Part shown: in pieces, positions 9,467-16,584 of the stretch | Layout: every line of letters starts with the position of its first letter | Numbering within the stretch: the stretch's first letter is position 1 | Source of the DNA: Chitinophaga sp. SYP-B3965 | GTDB lineage: Bacteria > Bacteroidota > Bacteroidia > Chitinophagales > Chitinophagaceae | Direction: 5' to 3' | Assembly (NCBI RefSeq): GCF_009647655.1 | Contig: NZ_WJFD01000008.1 | Location: 1-64,000, forward strand | Length of the DNA: 64,000 bases | Made by a program: the position numbers and the translations under genes | Notes under the pieces: generated by a model | Seen by the model: the letters and a program-made list of their open reading frames with translations, nothing else | Told to the model about the DNA's origin: nothing | The model's database searches: none

Positions 9467-11161
9467 ATGAAGTTATCTATAATTGTATGTTGCTTTCTGC
9501 TTGCGTATATTTCTTCAGTTGGCCAGTATATTACCCGCAGGGCAGCTTCCCAACAGGAAGTATATCATTATGCTGCCGCTGCTGCCTTATATGAAAAAGC
9601 TTACAACAAACGTGCTACTGCTGCCAATGCGCGTGCAGCAGCCAACGCTTACCGGCAACTGCGGGATTATCGGGCCGCTGAAACATGGTATGGCAAACTG
9701 GCCGTTTTGCCGGAAGCAACAGCAACTGATGTTTATTACTATGGATTAGCGTTACAACAAAATGGTAAATACGCATCTGCGAAGGAACAATTCTCCCGTT
9801 GTCTTACAATGTCTGGAAACCCCATACCAGCAGCCGAACTCACCAGGCTGCTGGTTTCCTGTGATTCTGCCACGTTGTGGTTGCAATCTCCGCAGGCATC
9901 TATCGTAACAAATGCATCTAACCTCAATAGTGCTTATACAGACTGGGGTGCCTTGAAAGAAGGAGATCAGTTATTCTGGGTTTCAGACAGGCCAACTGGT
10001 TCACGCAAAAAACATTTCCTCAAATTCTCTAATGGTAATCCCGTACGCACAGATCAGTATGGCTGGACGGACAATAATTACCTGCAGTTGTATCAAGGAA
10101 AAGACAGTGCTGCTACACCTATATATTTTGGTAAAGCTTATCACACCGGTATGCCCTCCCTCCGAAAAGACGGATTGGAAATGTTCTTTTCCCAAACCCA
10201 CTTTGCAAAGAAGCCACGCAAATTCCTTTCCAGGGATAGCGCCTACAGCATCTATATAGAAACATATTCTGTGAGCAGGGCAACAGACACCAGTGTTTGG
10301 AGCGCACCTGTTCCCTTCCGTTATAACAATTCATTATTGTATTCTGTAGGTGATCCGTTTATTACGCCGGATGGAAAACGCCTGTATTTTGTTTCAGACA
10401 TGCCGGGCACTACAGGTGGTACGGATATTTATTACAGTGAAAGATTGGGAGATAATAATTGGGGAGATGCTGTTAAAATGGGTAATGGGGTGAATACGGC
10501 GGGGCAGGAAAGGAGTCCGTATATAGATGAGGATGGTACATTTTATTTTTCTTCAGATGGACATATTGGTATGGGTGGCTTAGATATTTACCGGGTTGAA
10601 AATGGGCAACCGGTGAATGTTGGAGCTCCACTGAATAGTTCAGCAGATGATCTTTATTTTTCTGAAGGGTATTTTACTTCTAACCGGATGGGTGGAAAAG
10701 GGAATGATGATATTTACCGGTATGAGGAAGTGAAAAAGGAAGAACAGCCACCGGTTGCAGTTGTTAAAGAGGACTCGCCTACAAAATTACCGGACCCGTT
10801 GCCTGTGGAGCAACCCATTCGCCTGATCATTTATTATGATTTCGACAAAGCTACTATTAAGCGAGATGCTGCCAGGGACCTGGATCAGTTGGCTGCTTTG
10901 CTCAATGAAAAACCAGAGATCCATATTCAATTGAATGCGCATACGGATGCCAGGGGCAAAAAGGCTTATAACCTGGCGCTGTCACAGAAAAGAGCGCAGG
11001 CAGCAGTGAATTACCTGGTGGCAAAAGGGATTGCTAAAAGCAGGATGACGGCGAGAGGATATGGAGAAGAGAAACCGGTGAATGGTTGTGTTGATGGGGT
11101 TTCCTGTACGGAGGCACAGCATCAGGAGAATCGCAGGACGGAGTTTGAGGTGGATAAATAA
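9467..11161 (+). CDS. TPR-PD40-OmpA protein (PorE-like)
   Basis: This is a 564-residue envelope protein with a signal peptide, TPR-like helices (about 25-130) and PD40/WD40-type strands (about 165-425, with motifs such as FVSDMPG, GGTDIYY, FSSDGHIGMGGLDIY and GNDDIYRY). A C-terminal OmpA peptidoglycan-binding domain spans about 450-564 (YYDFDKATI, NAHTDARG, LSQKRAQAAVNYL). The order matches PorE-type proteins that tie the type IX machinery to peptidoglycan. As last gene of the adhesin operon it probably anchors this particular adhesin complex, though a general PorE role cannot be excluded. Confidence 0.88.
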   Translation: MKLSIIVCCFLLAYISSVGQYITRRAASQQEVYHYAAAAALYEKAYNKRATAANARAAANAYRQLRDYRAAETWYGKLAVLPEATATDVYYYGLALQQNGKYASAKEQFSRCLTMSGNPIPAAELTRLLVSCDSATLWLQSPQASIVTNASNLNSAYTDWGALKEGDQLFWVSDRPTGSRKKHFLKFSNGNPVRTDQYGWTDNNYLQLYQGKDSAATPIYFGKAYHTGMPSLRKDGLEMFFSQTHFAKKPRKFLSRDSAYSIYIETYSVSRATDTSVWSAPVPFRYNNSLLYSVGDPFITPDGKRLYFVSDMPGTTGGTDIYYSERLGDNNWGDAVKMGNGVNTAGQERSPYIDEDGTFYFSSDGHIGMGGLDIYRVENGQPVNVGAPLNSSADDLYFSEGYFTSNRMGGKGNDDIYRYEEVKKEEQPPVAVVKEDSPTKLPDPLPVEQPIRLIIYYDFDKATIKRDAARDLDQLAALLNEKPEIHIQLNAHTDARGKKAYNLALSQKRAQAAVNYLVAKGIAKSRMTARGYGEEKPVNGCVDGVSCTEAQHQENRRTEFEVDK

Positions 11162-11166
11162 GAAAT

Positions 11167-11186
11167 ATAGTTAGGCGGCTAAGTAT
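11167..11186. promoter_or_regulatory. MarR operator 1 (autoregulation)
   Basis: The site reads ATAGTTAG-GCGG-CTAAGTAT, an imperfect palindrome with half-sites TTAG and CTAA around a 4-bp centre. The outer bases match operator 2 when the halves are mirrored, giving the consensus ATACTTAG-N4-CTAAGTAT. It ends 7 bp before the -7 box at 11194-11201, so a bound MarR dimer would block RNA polymerase. Confidence 0.75.
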
Positions 11187-11193
11187 ATTTCCC

Positions 11194-11201
11194 TATATTT
11201 G
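11194..11201 (+). promoter_or_regulatory. -7 box of the marR gene
   Basis: TATATTTG matches TAnnTTTG exactly. It lies 6 bases before the ATG at 11208, so the transcript would begin at or next to the start codon. Confidence 0.55.
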
Positions 11202-11207
11202 TATTCC

Positions 11208-11639
11208 ATGATAAAACAGAGCGCCCAAAATAACTCTATCGGCAATTTGCTGATCCAGATCTGCAAGCTGCGGAGGAATAAAAGCAATGCTTTGTTGTCT
11301 GAAGCGGAGATCCATTCCGGGCAGGATGCCTTGCTTTATCACCTGAGCATTGAAGATGGCCAGACGGTTTCTTCGCTGGTGGAGAAACTGTGCATCCAGC
11401 ATGGCACTATCGCCAGTATGATAGACCGCATGGAAACATCCGGGGTTATTAAAAAGGAGAAAGATGCCAATGACAAACGGACATCCAGGATATACCTCAC
11501 GCCTAAGGGGAAGGAAGCATTGACCAAGATATCCAAAGTCTGGAAAACGATGGAAACACTCACCACAAAAGGTTTAACAGAAAAACAGGAAAGTACGCTG
11601 CGCGAACTGCTGCAACAGGTACTCACGAATTTGAAATAG
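11208..11639 (+). CDS. MarR family transcriptional regulator
   Basis: The 143-residue protein has a winged helix at about residues 35-105 (GQTVSSLVEKLCIQHGTIASMIDRMETSG, then DKRTSRIYLTPKG). It is a dimeric repressor whose ligand is not evident. I chose ATG 11208 over an in-frame TTG at 11199 because the TTG lies inside the promoter box. The palindrome upstream implies autorepression, and a second copy of it lies directly before the NmrA-type oxidoreductase gene, the likely regulon partner. Such pairs usually respond to small phenolic, quinone or oxidant compounds; that is family knowledge, not seen here. Confidence 0.92.
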   Translation: MIKQSAQNNSIGNLLIQICKLRRNKSNALLSEAEIHSGQDALLYHLSIEDGQTVSSLVEKLCIQHGTIASMIDRMETSGVIKKEKDANDKRTSRIYLTPKGKEALTKISKVWKTMETLTTKGLTEKQESTLRELLQQVLTNLK

Positions 11640-11654
11640 CTTTTTTTTATCCAT

Positions 11655-11674
11655 ATACTTAGGCGACTAAATAA
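11655..11674. promoter_or_regulatory. MarR operator 2 (oxidoreductase gene)
   Basis: The site reads ATACTTAG-GCGA-CTAAATAA and shares the core TTAGGCGRCTAA with operator 1. It ends 7 bp before the ATG of the downstream oxidoreductase, overlapping where its promoter should lie. Confidence 0.75.
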
Positions 11675-11681
11675 TATTACT

Positions 11682-12512
11682 ATGTTCACCATCTTAAGCG
11701 CAACAGGCAAAGCAGGTAGCGAGATCATACGATTCTTTTCTGCAGCCGGCATTCCCTGCAATGCAGTCACCAGCGATCTTTCGAGGTCAGTTGCATTGCC
11801 ATATGTAAACTGGGTAGAAAATAATATACCGGCAGGAACTAAAAAACTGTTCCTCAACACGGCTGTAACAGGAGATATGTTTGAAGCGCAGTGTAAGATC
11901 ATTGATACCGCCAAAAAACTGGATGTGGAATACATTGTAAAACTGTCCACCCCCAGTGCGTCTCCCACATCAAAAGACAGAACAGGTCAGGTGCATTGGC
12001 AGATAGAAGAATATCTCCGCAATTCCGGCATCAGCTGGAACAGCTTGCAGCCACAGACTTTCATGCAGAACTGGCTGGGCGCCCTCGCCAGCAGTGTCAG
12101 AAAAGAAAGGAGGATCTATGCCGTAGCGGGTAATGGGAAGAAAGCGTTTACAGATACGAGAGATATTGGAGAAGTAGCTTTTACATTACTGACTGATCCC
12201 AAAACGCATGTCAATAAGATCATTCCCCTTTCCGGGCCTGCGCCTGTAAGCTATTATGATGTGGCAACTGCTATCAGCGAAGCCATTGGCGAAACCGTCA
12301 GGTACATCCCTCAAACCCCGGAAGAAGGAAAGGAACGAATGGAAAAAGCAGGGTTTCCGGAATGGGCCGTTCAGATGAACCTGCTCGTTGAAATGGGCCA
12401 GGGATCTGGTGCTGCGGAAAAACTGTTCTCTACTCATGTGGCGGAGATCTTAGGAAAGCCGGGAAGAAACATTTATGATTTTGCAAAAGATCATTCTACC
12501 TCTTTTATATGA
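11682..12512 (+). CDS. NmrA-type NAD(P)-binding oxidoreductase
   Basis: The 276-residue cytoplasmic Rossmann protein has an NmrA/NAD(P)H-binding layout: nucleotide loop SATGKAGSE near residues 6-14, a KLSTPSAS strand near 87-94 and a C-terminal substrate part (residues about 170-276). Relatives include quinone-reductase-like and redox-sensing proteins. The MarR-type palindrome 7 bp before the start points to derepression together with marR, typical of a detoxification gene. The stop codon overlaps the start of a decayed membrane gene (ATGA), so they once formed one unit. Confidence 0.88.
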   Translation: MFTILSATGKAGSEIIRFFSAAGIPCNAVTSDLSRSVALPYVNWVENNIPAGTKKLFLNTAVTGDMFEAQCKIIDTAKKLDVEYIVKLSTPSASPTSKDRTGQVHWQIEEYLRNSGISWNSLQPQTFMQNWLGALASSVRKERRIYAVAGNGKKAFTDTRDIGEVAFTLLTDPKTHVNKIIPLSGPAPVSYYDVATAISEAIGETVRYIPQTPEEGKERMEKAGFPEWAVQMNLLVEMGQGSGAAEKLFSTHVAEILGKPGRNIYDFAKDHSTSFI

Positions 12513-12740
12513 AAACAATCCTGAAGGCCTGGCTCATTACAGCCAGCATCGCAGCTACCATCAACCTGATATGGTTTTATAGTTGTGGTCACGGTGCTGA
12601 GTGTAATGGGGCATCCAACATTAAGTGATGGATCGGCAGTTCCGCCGGAATTCAGGATAATGGATATACCTATGCATTTTGTGACGGGATTACTATGTGC
12701 GTTTTTGGTTCCGGTTATTGCCAGAAAACGTGCCGGGTAG
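12509..12740 (+). pseudogene. Frameshifted small membrane protein gene
   Basis: The reading frame opening at 12509, overlapping the previous stop, gives MKTILKAWLITASIAATINLIW and then stops after 40 codons at 12628. A second frame takes over near 12566-12580 and continues with FIVVVTVLSVMGHP to a hydrophobic C-terminus (MHFVTGLLCAFLVPVIARK) and a stop at 12740. One single-base frameshift would join them into a membrane protein of about 77 residues. This is either real decay or a sequencing error in the TGGTTTTATAG stretch. The family was not identified; it resembles small DUF6069-like membrane proteins, perhaps shortened. Confidence 0.65.
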
Positions 12741-12777
12741 CTAACAAAAGGGAATTTTATCTTACATTTATCCCCTC

Positions 12778-13332
12778 ATGAAACAGTTCCTTCTACTATT
12801 CACTTTTTGTGTTGTTTGTCAACATGCTAATGCCCAGCTTGCATACAGACGTGTATTATCCAATGCGGCTGAAATTAAAATGCCGGCTGAGTTCTACATA
12901 CTCGAAGAAAGGATCAAAAATTTCAAATACCCCAAGAACCCGCCGACAGAAGTATATTCTGATTCAGCGGCAAGGGTGAACCTGGTTTTCAAAATAACCA
13001 ATCAGCCACTGGCAGAAAAAGATGTATTTAAAAACGCCAGTCTTACTGTAGAGCAGGTGGCTAAAACTATGGGATATGAAACGCTCTCTACTGCAAGGAG
13101 TACCATCAATGGTAAGAATGTATATGTAGTCAGGTTTATTTCTCAGGCTGCAGATACGAAGATCTATAACCTGATGTTTATGTTTTCATTGAATGGAAAG
13201 TTTACGATCGGAAGTTTTAATTGTGTCATCAGATTAAGGGACGAATGGGAAAGTGTTGCTGAAGAAATGGTGCAGTCGTTAAAGTTTATGCTTCCTAAAC
13301 CTTCTAATAGCCCGGTTCACTCTTCAAAATGA
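12778..13332 (+). CDS. Secreted protein, unknown function
   Basis: The 184-residue protein has a cleavable signal peptide (CVVCQHANAQ, cleavage near residue 19) and a mature alpha/beta domain of about 165 residues (LVFKITNQPL, NGKNVYVVRFISQ, YNLMFMFSLNGKF). The last stretch with a C-terminal helix (WESVAEEMVQSLKFM) is reminiscent of PsbP/DUF1795-like folds, which are small periplasmic proteins, but this is only a resemblance. The box TACATTTA ends 7 bases before the ATG, suggesting a near-leaderless transcript independent of the genes before it. Confidence 0.8.
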   Translation: MKQFLLLFTFCVVCQHANAQLAYRRVLSNAAEIKMPAEFYILEERIKNFKYPKNPPTEVYSDSAARVNLVFKITNQPLAEKDVFKNASLTVEQVAKTMGYETLSTARSTINGKNVYVVRFISQAADTKIYNLMFMFSLNGKFTIGSFNCVIRLRDEWESVAEEMVQSLKFMLPKPSNSPVHSSK

Positions 13333-13420
13333 TGAGCCTCCCAACAAATAAATTTGAGCCATCTAACAAAGTTTGCTACCCCAAACCTCCCGTACTTTGC
13401 ATTATAAAAATGTAAAGAAA

Positions 13421-14305
13421 ATGGCAAAAATTTGGTTTATCACAGGTAGTTCAAGAGGACTGGGACGCAGTCTCACAGAAGCAGTACTGGCAAAAGGAGA
13501 TCTGGTGGCAGCTACTGCCAGGAAACCGGAACAGTTAAATGACCTCGTAGCAAAATACCCTCAACAGATCCTGGCTATTCAGCTGGATGTTACGCAACAA
13601 AAACAAATACACCAGGCGGTGGCAGATACTATCGCGCATTTCGGGAAGATAGATGTGCTGGTGAATAATGCTGGTTTTGGTATCACGGGTGCTACGGAAG
13701 CTTATACAGATGAGCAGGTACGCAGTCAGCTGGAAACAAACCTCTACGCCCCTATTGAAGTGACCCGCGCAGTTTTACCTTACATGCGTAAACAACGTTC
13801 CGGGCGTATTTTACAGATCAGTTCTATTGGCGGCCGTGTAGGTAACGCAGGGATTTCTATTTACCAGGCAGCCAAATTTGGCTTGGGTGGTTTTAGCGAA
13901 GGGCTGGCAAAAGAAGTAGCGCCCCTGGGTATCCACGTAACTTCTGTGGAACCGGGTGGATTCAGAACAGACTGGGGTGGAGATTCCATGACCTACGCAG
14001 AACATGTGGAAGGTTATGAAACCACGGTAGACTGGATAAAAGACTTCCTCAGAAAAGGCGATTATGTTCCTATGGGTGATCCGGCAAAAGCAGCGAAAGC
14101 TATGATCGAACTGGTGGAAAATCCCGCGCCGCCTGTACATTTGGTTTTGGGCAGTGAAGCGATCGGGCTTCTTAAAATGGGCTTTGTAGAAAGAGAAGCA
14201 GAAATGGAAAAATGGCTGGCCGTGAGTACTTCTACAGATCACGATGGAGCGGTGAATCTCATGGATACAGAACTCGGCAAAACGCTCTTTGCGAAGAAGC
14301 ACTAA
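13421..14305 (+). CDS. Short-chain dehydrogenase/reductase
   Basis: This is a classical SDR of 294 residues from ATG 13421, which I preferred to an in-frame upstream codon at 13373 because MAKIWFITGSSRGLGRS is the normal N-terminus. The nucleotide loop TGSSRGLG, the NNAGFG motif, the serine in ISSIGG and the catalytic YQAAK (YxxxK) are all intact. It is probably an NADP-dependent oxidoreductase of unknown substrate. A TTG at 13373 and TACTTTG at 13393-13399 form a promoter candidate. The AraC regulator gene starts 22 bp after the stop. Confidence 0.92.
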   Translation: MAKIWFITGSSRGLGRSLTEAVLAKGDLVAATARKPEQLNDLVAKYPQQILAIQLDVTQQKQIHQAVADTIAHFGKIDVLVNNAGFGITGATEAYTDEQVRSQLETNLYAPIEVTRAVLPYMRKQRSGRILQISSIGGRVGNAGISIYQAAKFGLGGFSEGLAKEVAPLGIHVTSVEPGGFRTDWGGDSMTYAEHVEGYETTVDWIKDFLRKGDYVPMGDPAKAAKAMIELVENPAPPVHLVLGSEAIGLLKMGFVEREAEMEKWLAVSTSTDHDGAVNLMDTELGKTLFAKKH

Positions 14306-14320
14306 AATCATTTAACTTTG
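14289..14320 (+). promoter_or_regulatory. Promoter of the AraC gene
   Basis: TTG at 14289-14291, a 21-base spacer and TAACTTTG at 14313-14320 match the Bacteroidota promoter exactly. The box ends 7 bases before the ATG at 14328, so the mRNA would be leaderless or nearly so. The -33 element lies within the end of the SDR gene. Confidence 0.65.
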
Positions 14321-14327
14321 GAAGCAT

Positions 14328-15131
14328 ATGCCAGTGCAGGAAAAAGATAAAAGGCCACCGATACTGTACTCCTGTTACACACACAGGAACAGGGAAGGCG
14401 AACAATTTGTACCCGAGCATGTGTTCGGGTACCAGTTGTCCGGCACGCTGGACATTACGATGAGTGGCAAGACGTATAGCCTCACGGAAGGGACCTTCAG
14501 TTTTTTCAGGAAAAATCAATTGGCGCGATTTATTAAACAACCTCCTCCCGGCGGGGAGTTCAGGTCTGTTTCCATCTTCCTGGACCAGGATACCTTACAT
14601 GAGATCAGTGCGGAACAAAACTTAAAAACAACCCCGCCCTATTCCGGCGACGGGGCATTCATCCTGAAACCGAACGGGCTATTTAAGAATTACATCGATT
14701 CTTTAAAGCCCTACATTGATGGCCAAAGTGAGTTCAATCCTATCCTCACGAAGATAAAGGTGAAGGAAGCCATCATGGTACTCCTGGAAACGAACCCGGC
14801 ATTAAAGGATGTGCTGTTTGATTTCAGCGCGCCGGGGAAAATTGACCTGGAGGCATACATGAACGAGCACTATAAGTTCAATGTGGATACCAGTCGTTTT
14901 GCGTACTTAACCGGCAGAAGCCTGGCTACTTTCAAAAGGGATTTTGAAAAGATCTTTCATACTTCTCCTAACAAATGGCTGCAACAGAAAAGATTGAATG
15001 ATGCTTATTACCTGATCAAGGAAAAAGGCTGGCGTTCATCTGATGTGTATACGGAAGTGGGGTTTAAGGACCTATCGCATTTTTCATTTGCGTTTAAAAA
15101 AGCTTATGGCGTTGCGCCATCTCATATTTAA
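14328..15131 (+). CDS. AraC family transcriptional regulator
   Basis: The 267-residue regulator has an N-terminal cupin-like sensing domain (about 1-150; FVPEHVFGYQLSG and SLTEGTFSFFRKNQLARF) and a C-terminal pair of helix-turn-helix motifs (about 175-267; TGRSLATFKRDFEKIF and VYTEVGFKDLSHFSFAFKKAYGVAPS). It follows the SDR gene on the same strand and likely controls it. Close relatives in Bacteroidota sit beside SDR or aldo/keto reductase genes. It has its own near-consensus promoter and is closed by a strong bidirectional terminator. Confidence 0.92.
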   Translation: MPVQEKDKRPPILYSCYTHRNREGEQFVPEHVFGYQLSGTLDITMSGKTYSLTEGTFSFFRKNQLARFIKQPPPGGEFRSVSIFLDQDTLHEISAEQNLKTTPPYSGDGAFILKPNGLFKNYIDSLKPYIDGQSEFNPILTKIKVKEAIMVLLETNPALKDVLFDFSAPGKIDLEAYMNEHYKFNVDTSRFAYLTGRSLATFKRDFEKIFHTSPNKWLQQKRLNDAYYLIKEKGWRSSDVYTEVGFKDLSHFSFAFKKAYGVAPSHI

Positions 15132-15133
15132 TG

Positions 15134-15172
15134 AAGAGAAGCCCTGCATAGTAGCAGGGCTTCTCTTTTTAA
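15134..15172. terminator. Bidirectional terminator between convergent genes
   Basis: A perfect 13-bp stem (15135-15147 with 15154-15166, loop ATAGTA) has T on one side and A on the other, serving the AraC gene on the plus strand and the serine hydrolase gene on the minus strand. Confidence 0.92.
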
Positions 15173-15175
15173 AAT

Positions 15176-16336
15176 TTAGAACCAGGCGTTATCATATGCT
15201 TTGGCCATTACTTTTTGTATATCGCTGCCAATTTTTGTCTGGCGGGAATTGGTGTGAAATACCACCTGTACATTATTGGGGAAACACATGATCACAGTAT
15301 AGATACCACGATAAGTAGGGTTCCCGTCATCCCAGTCACCATTCTTCCATACGTAGGCTCCACGTGCACCTGCCACCTGGCCATCAAAACCCAGTTTCTT
15401 TTCTTTCATGTCTTTCATCATTTGTTTAGACACGATCTTATACTGCTCTCCTGCGTTTATTATTTGGGCAACTTCTGTTGGGTTCATGTAGAATCCGCCG
15501 GGGCCTGCTTCCAGAAGCGTGGTGTATTTGGTAACTCCATTCAGCGAGGGTTGGGAAAAATTATAATAGCGGGTCATATTCCTTGGCAGATCATCGATAC
15601 CGGTGGAATTTTCTGCCCATGGGCCTATCGTGATCTTATCCCATCTTACTAAACCGCAGGGCTTAAAGATCTCATTACGTACATAATCGAGGTACATAGC
15701 GCAAGTGAGCCAGTTAGGATCAAAGGAGCTTTCAATGTATTTCCGGTCGTGTACTATATAAGCCAGCAACAAACGGCACAGGGTATAATTTACATTATCA
15801 TAATAATAATTGCCTGTTCCTTTGTTAGGGGTTTCAACTGTTTTTTTCAGTGCTGCCCAGTCACCGCCAAAGTTCCAAAGGCCTGCTTTATGGGACATAA
15901 TGTCTTCAAACCTCAGGTTCTTATTGGCAGCAGGTAATACCCAGCCTGTAGGCAGGAATTGTTCAATTTTTGCCGTTTCATCCAACCCTTTTGCCTCTAA
16001 TGCTTTAAAGATGGCAAAAGCGGTGATGGTTTTTGAACAGCTTCCAATGCCCTGGCGGGTCTTCTCATCATATTTTGTTTCAGGGGCGTCAATGGCAAGG
16101 CGGGCATAACCTCCTCCATGAGATCCAAAGAGTGATCCATCCTGTGCTATGCTAAATCCATAACCGACGGTTTTTCCTTCCATGGCTTTGATCATGTTAT
16201 CATAGAATATCTTTGCACTGAATACTTTCTCTTTTCCGGGGTTTCCGATACCCCCGATACCGCCAATAGGTGATTTTTCGCAACCCGTTACAAACATGGC
16301 CACGGTGATGCAGATTGTCTTAAATACTGTTTTCAT
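15176..16336 (-). CDS. Beta-lactamase-fold serine hydrolase lipoprotein
   Basis: The 386-residue protein has lipobox FVTGC (acylated Cys19), so it is anchored in an envelope membrane. Its beta-lactamase/class C fold carries the catalytic SxxK motif Ser99-Cys-Ser-Lys102 and a downstream YDN motif in the NYYYDNVNY stretch, equivalent to the YxN of DD-peptidases and esterases. A Gly-rich linker follows the lipidation site. Such proteins act as esterases, peptidases or amide hydrolases; antibiotic resistance is not implied. It is transcribed alone, convergent with the AraC gene. Confidence 0.88.
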   Translation of the reverse strand: MKTVFKTICITVAMFVTGCEKSPIGGIGGIGNPGKEKVFSAKIFYDNMIKAMEGKTVGYGFSIAQDGSLFGSHGGGYARLAIDAPETKYDEKTRQGIGSCSKTITAFAIFKALEAKGLDETAKIEQFLPTGWVLPAANKNLRFEDIMSHKAGLWNFGGDWAALKKTVETPNKGTGNYYYDNVNYTLCRLLLAYIVHDRKYIESSFDPNWLTCAMYLDYVRNEIFKPCGLVRWDKITIGPWAENSTGIDDLPRNMTRYYNFSQPSLNGVTKYTTLLEAGPGGFYMNPTEVAQIINAGEQYKIVSKQMMKDMKEKKLGFDGQVAGARGAYVWKNGDWDDGNPTYRGIYTVIMCFPNNVQVVFHTNSRQTKIGSDIQKVMAKAYDNAWF

Positions 16337-16478
16337 AAAAGTTTTTATCTGAGGTGAGGCACAAAGATGGGGACAGGAAAAGCAGCTTTTTTGCCGGATA
16401 GAGGGATAGGTGAAACGGATTCACAAACGCGCCCTTTTGATTAACAGTCCGCACTGGCGGGGAATTTCAGCTATTTTT

Positions 16479-16514
16479 GGCTTGCCCGGTCCCGTTAACC
16501 GGGAAGGCCTTTTT
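16479..16514 (+). terminator. Orphan terminator-like hairpin before the kinase gene
   Basis: A 12-bp stem with one mismatch (16479-16490 with 16498-16509, GC-rich) is followed by five T at 16510-16514. No plus-strand gene precedes it; the region behind it encodes the start of a minus-strand gene. It could end an unseen small RNA or act as an attenuator for the kinase gene, although the best -7 box (TACTTTTA, 16570-16577) lies after it. Confidence 0.5.
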
Positions 16515-16584
16515 ATTAATCCGGAATAGGGAAAGATTAACCGGGGAGGCATAAATCCCCCCTATTCAGTACTTTTACGCTCAT

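Noticed and set aside
12509..12740. Programmed frameshift in the small membrane gene
   Set aside because: No slippery heptamer with a downstream structure was seen; decay or sequence error is simpler.
15176..16336. Antibiotic-resistance beta-lactamase
   Set aside because: SxxK is present, but the lipoprotein form and the overall sequence fit serine hydrolases of the wider family; nothing indicates resistance.
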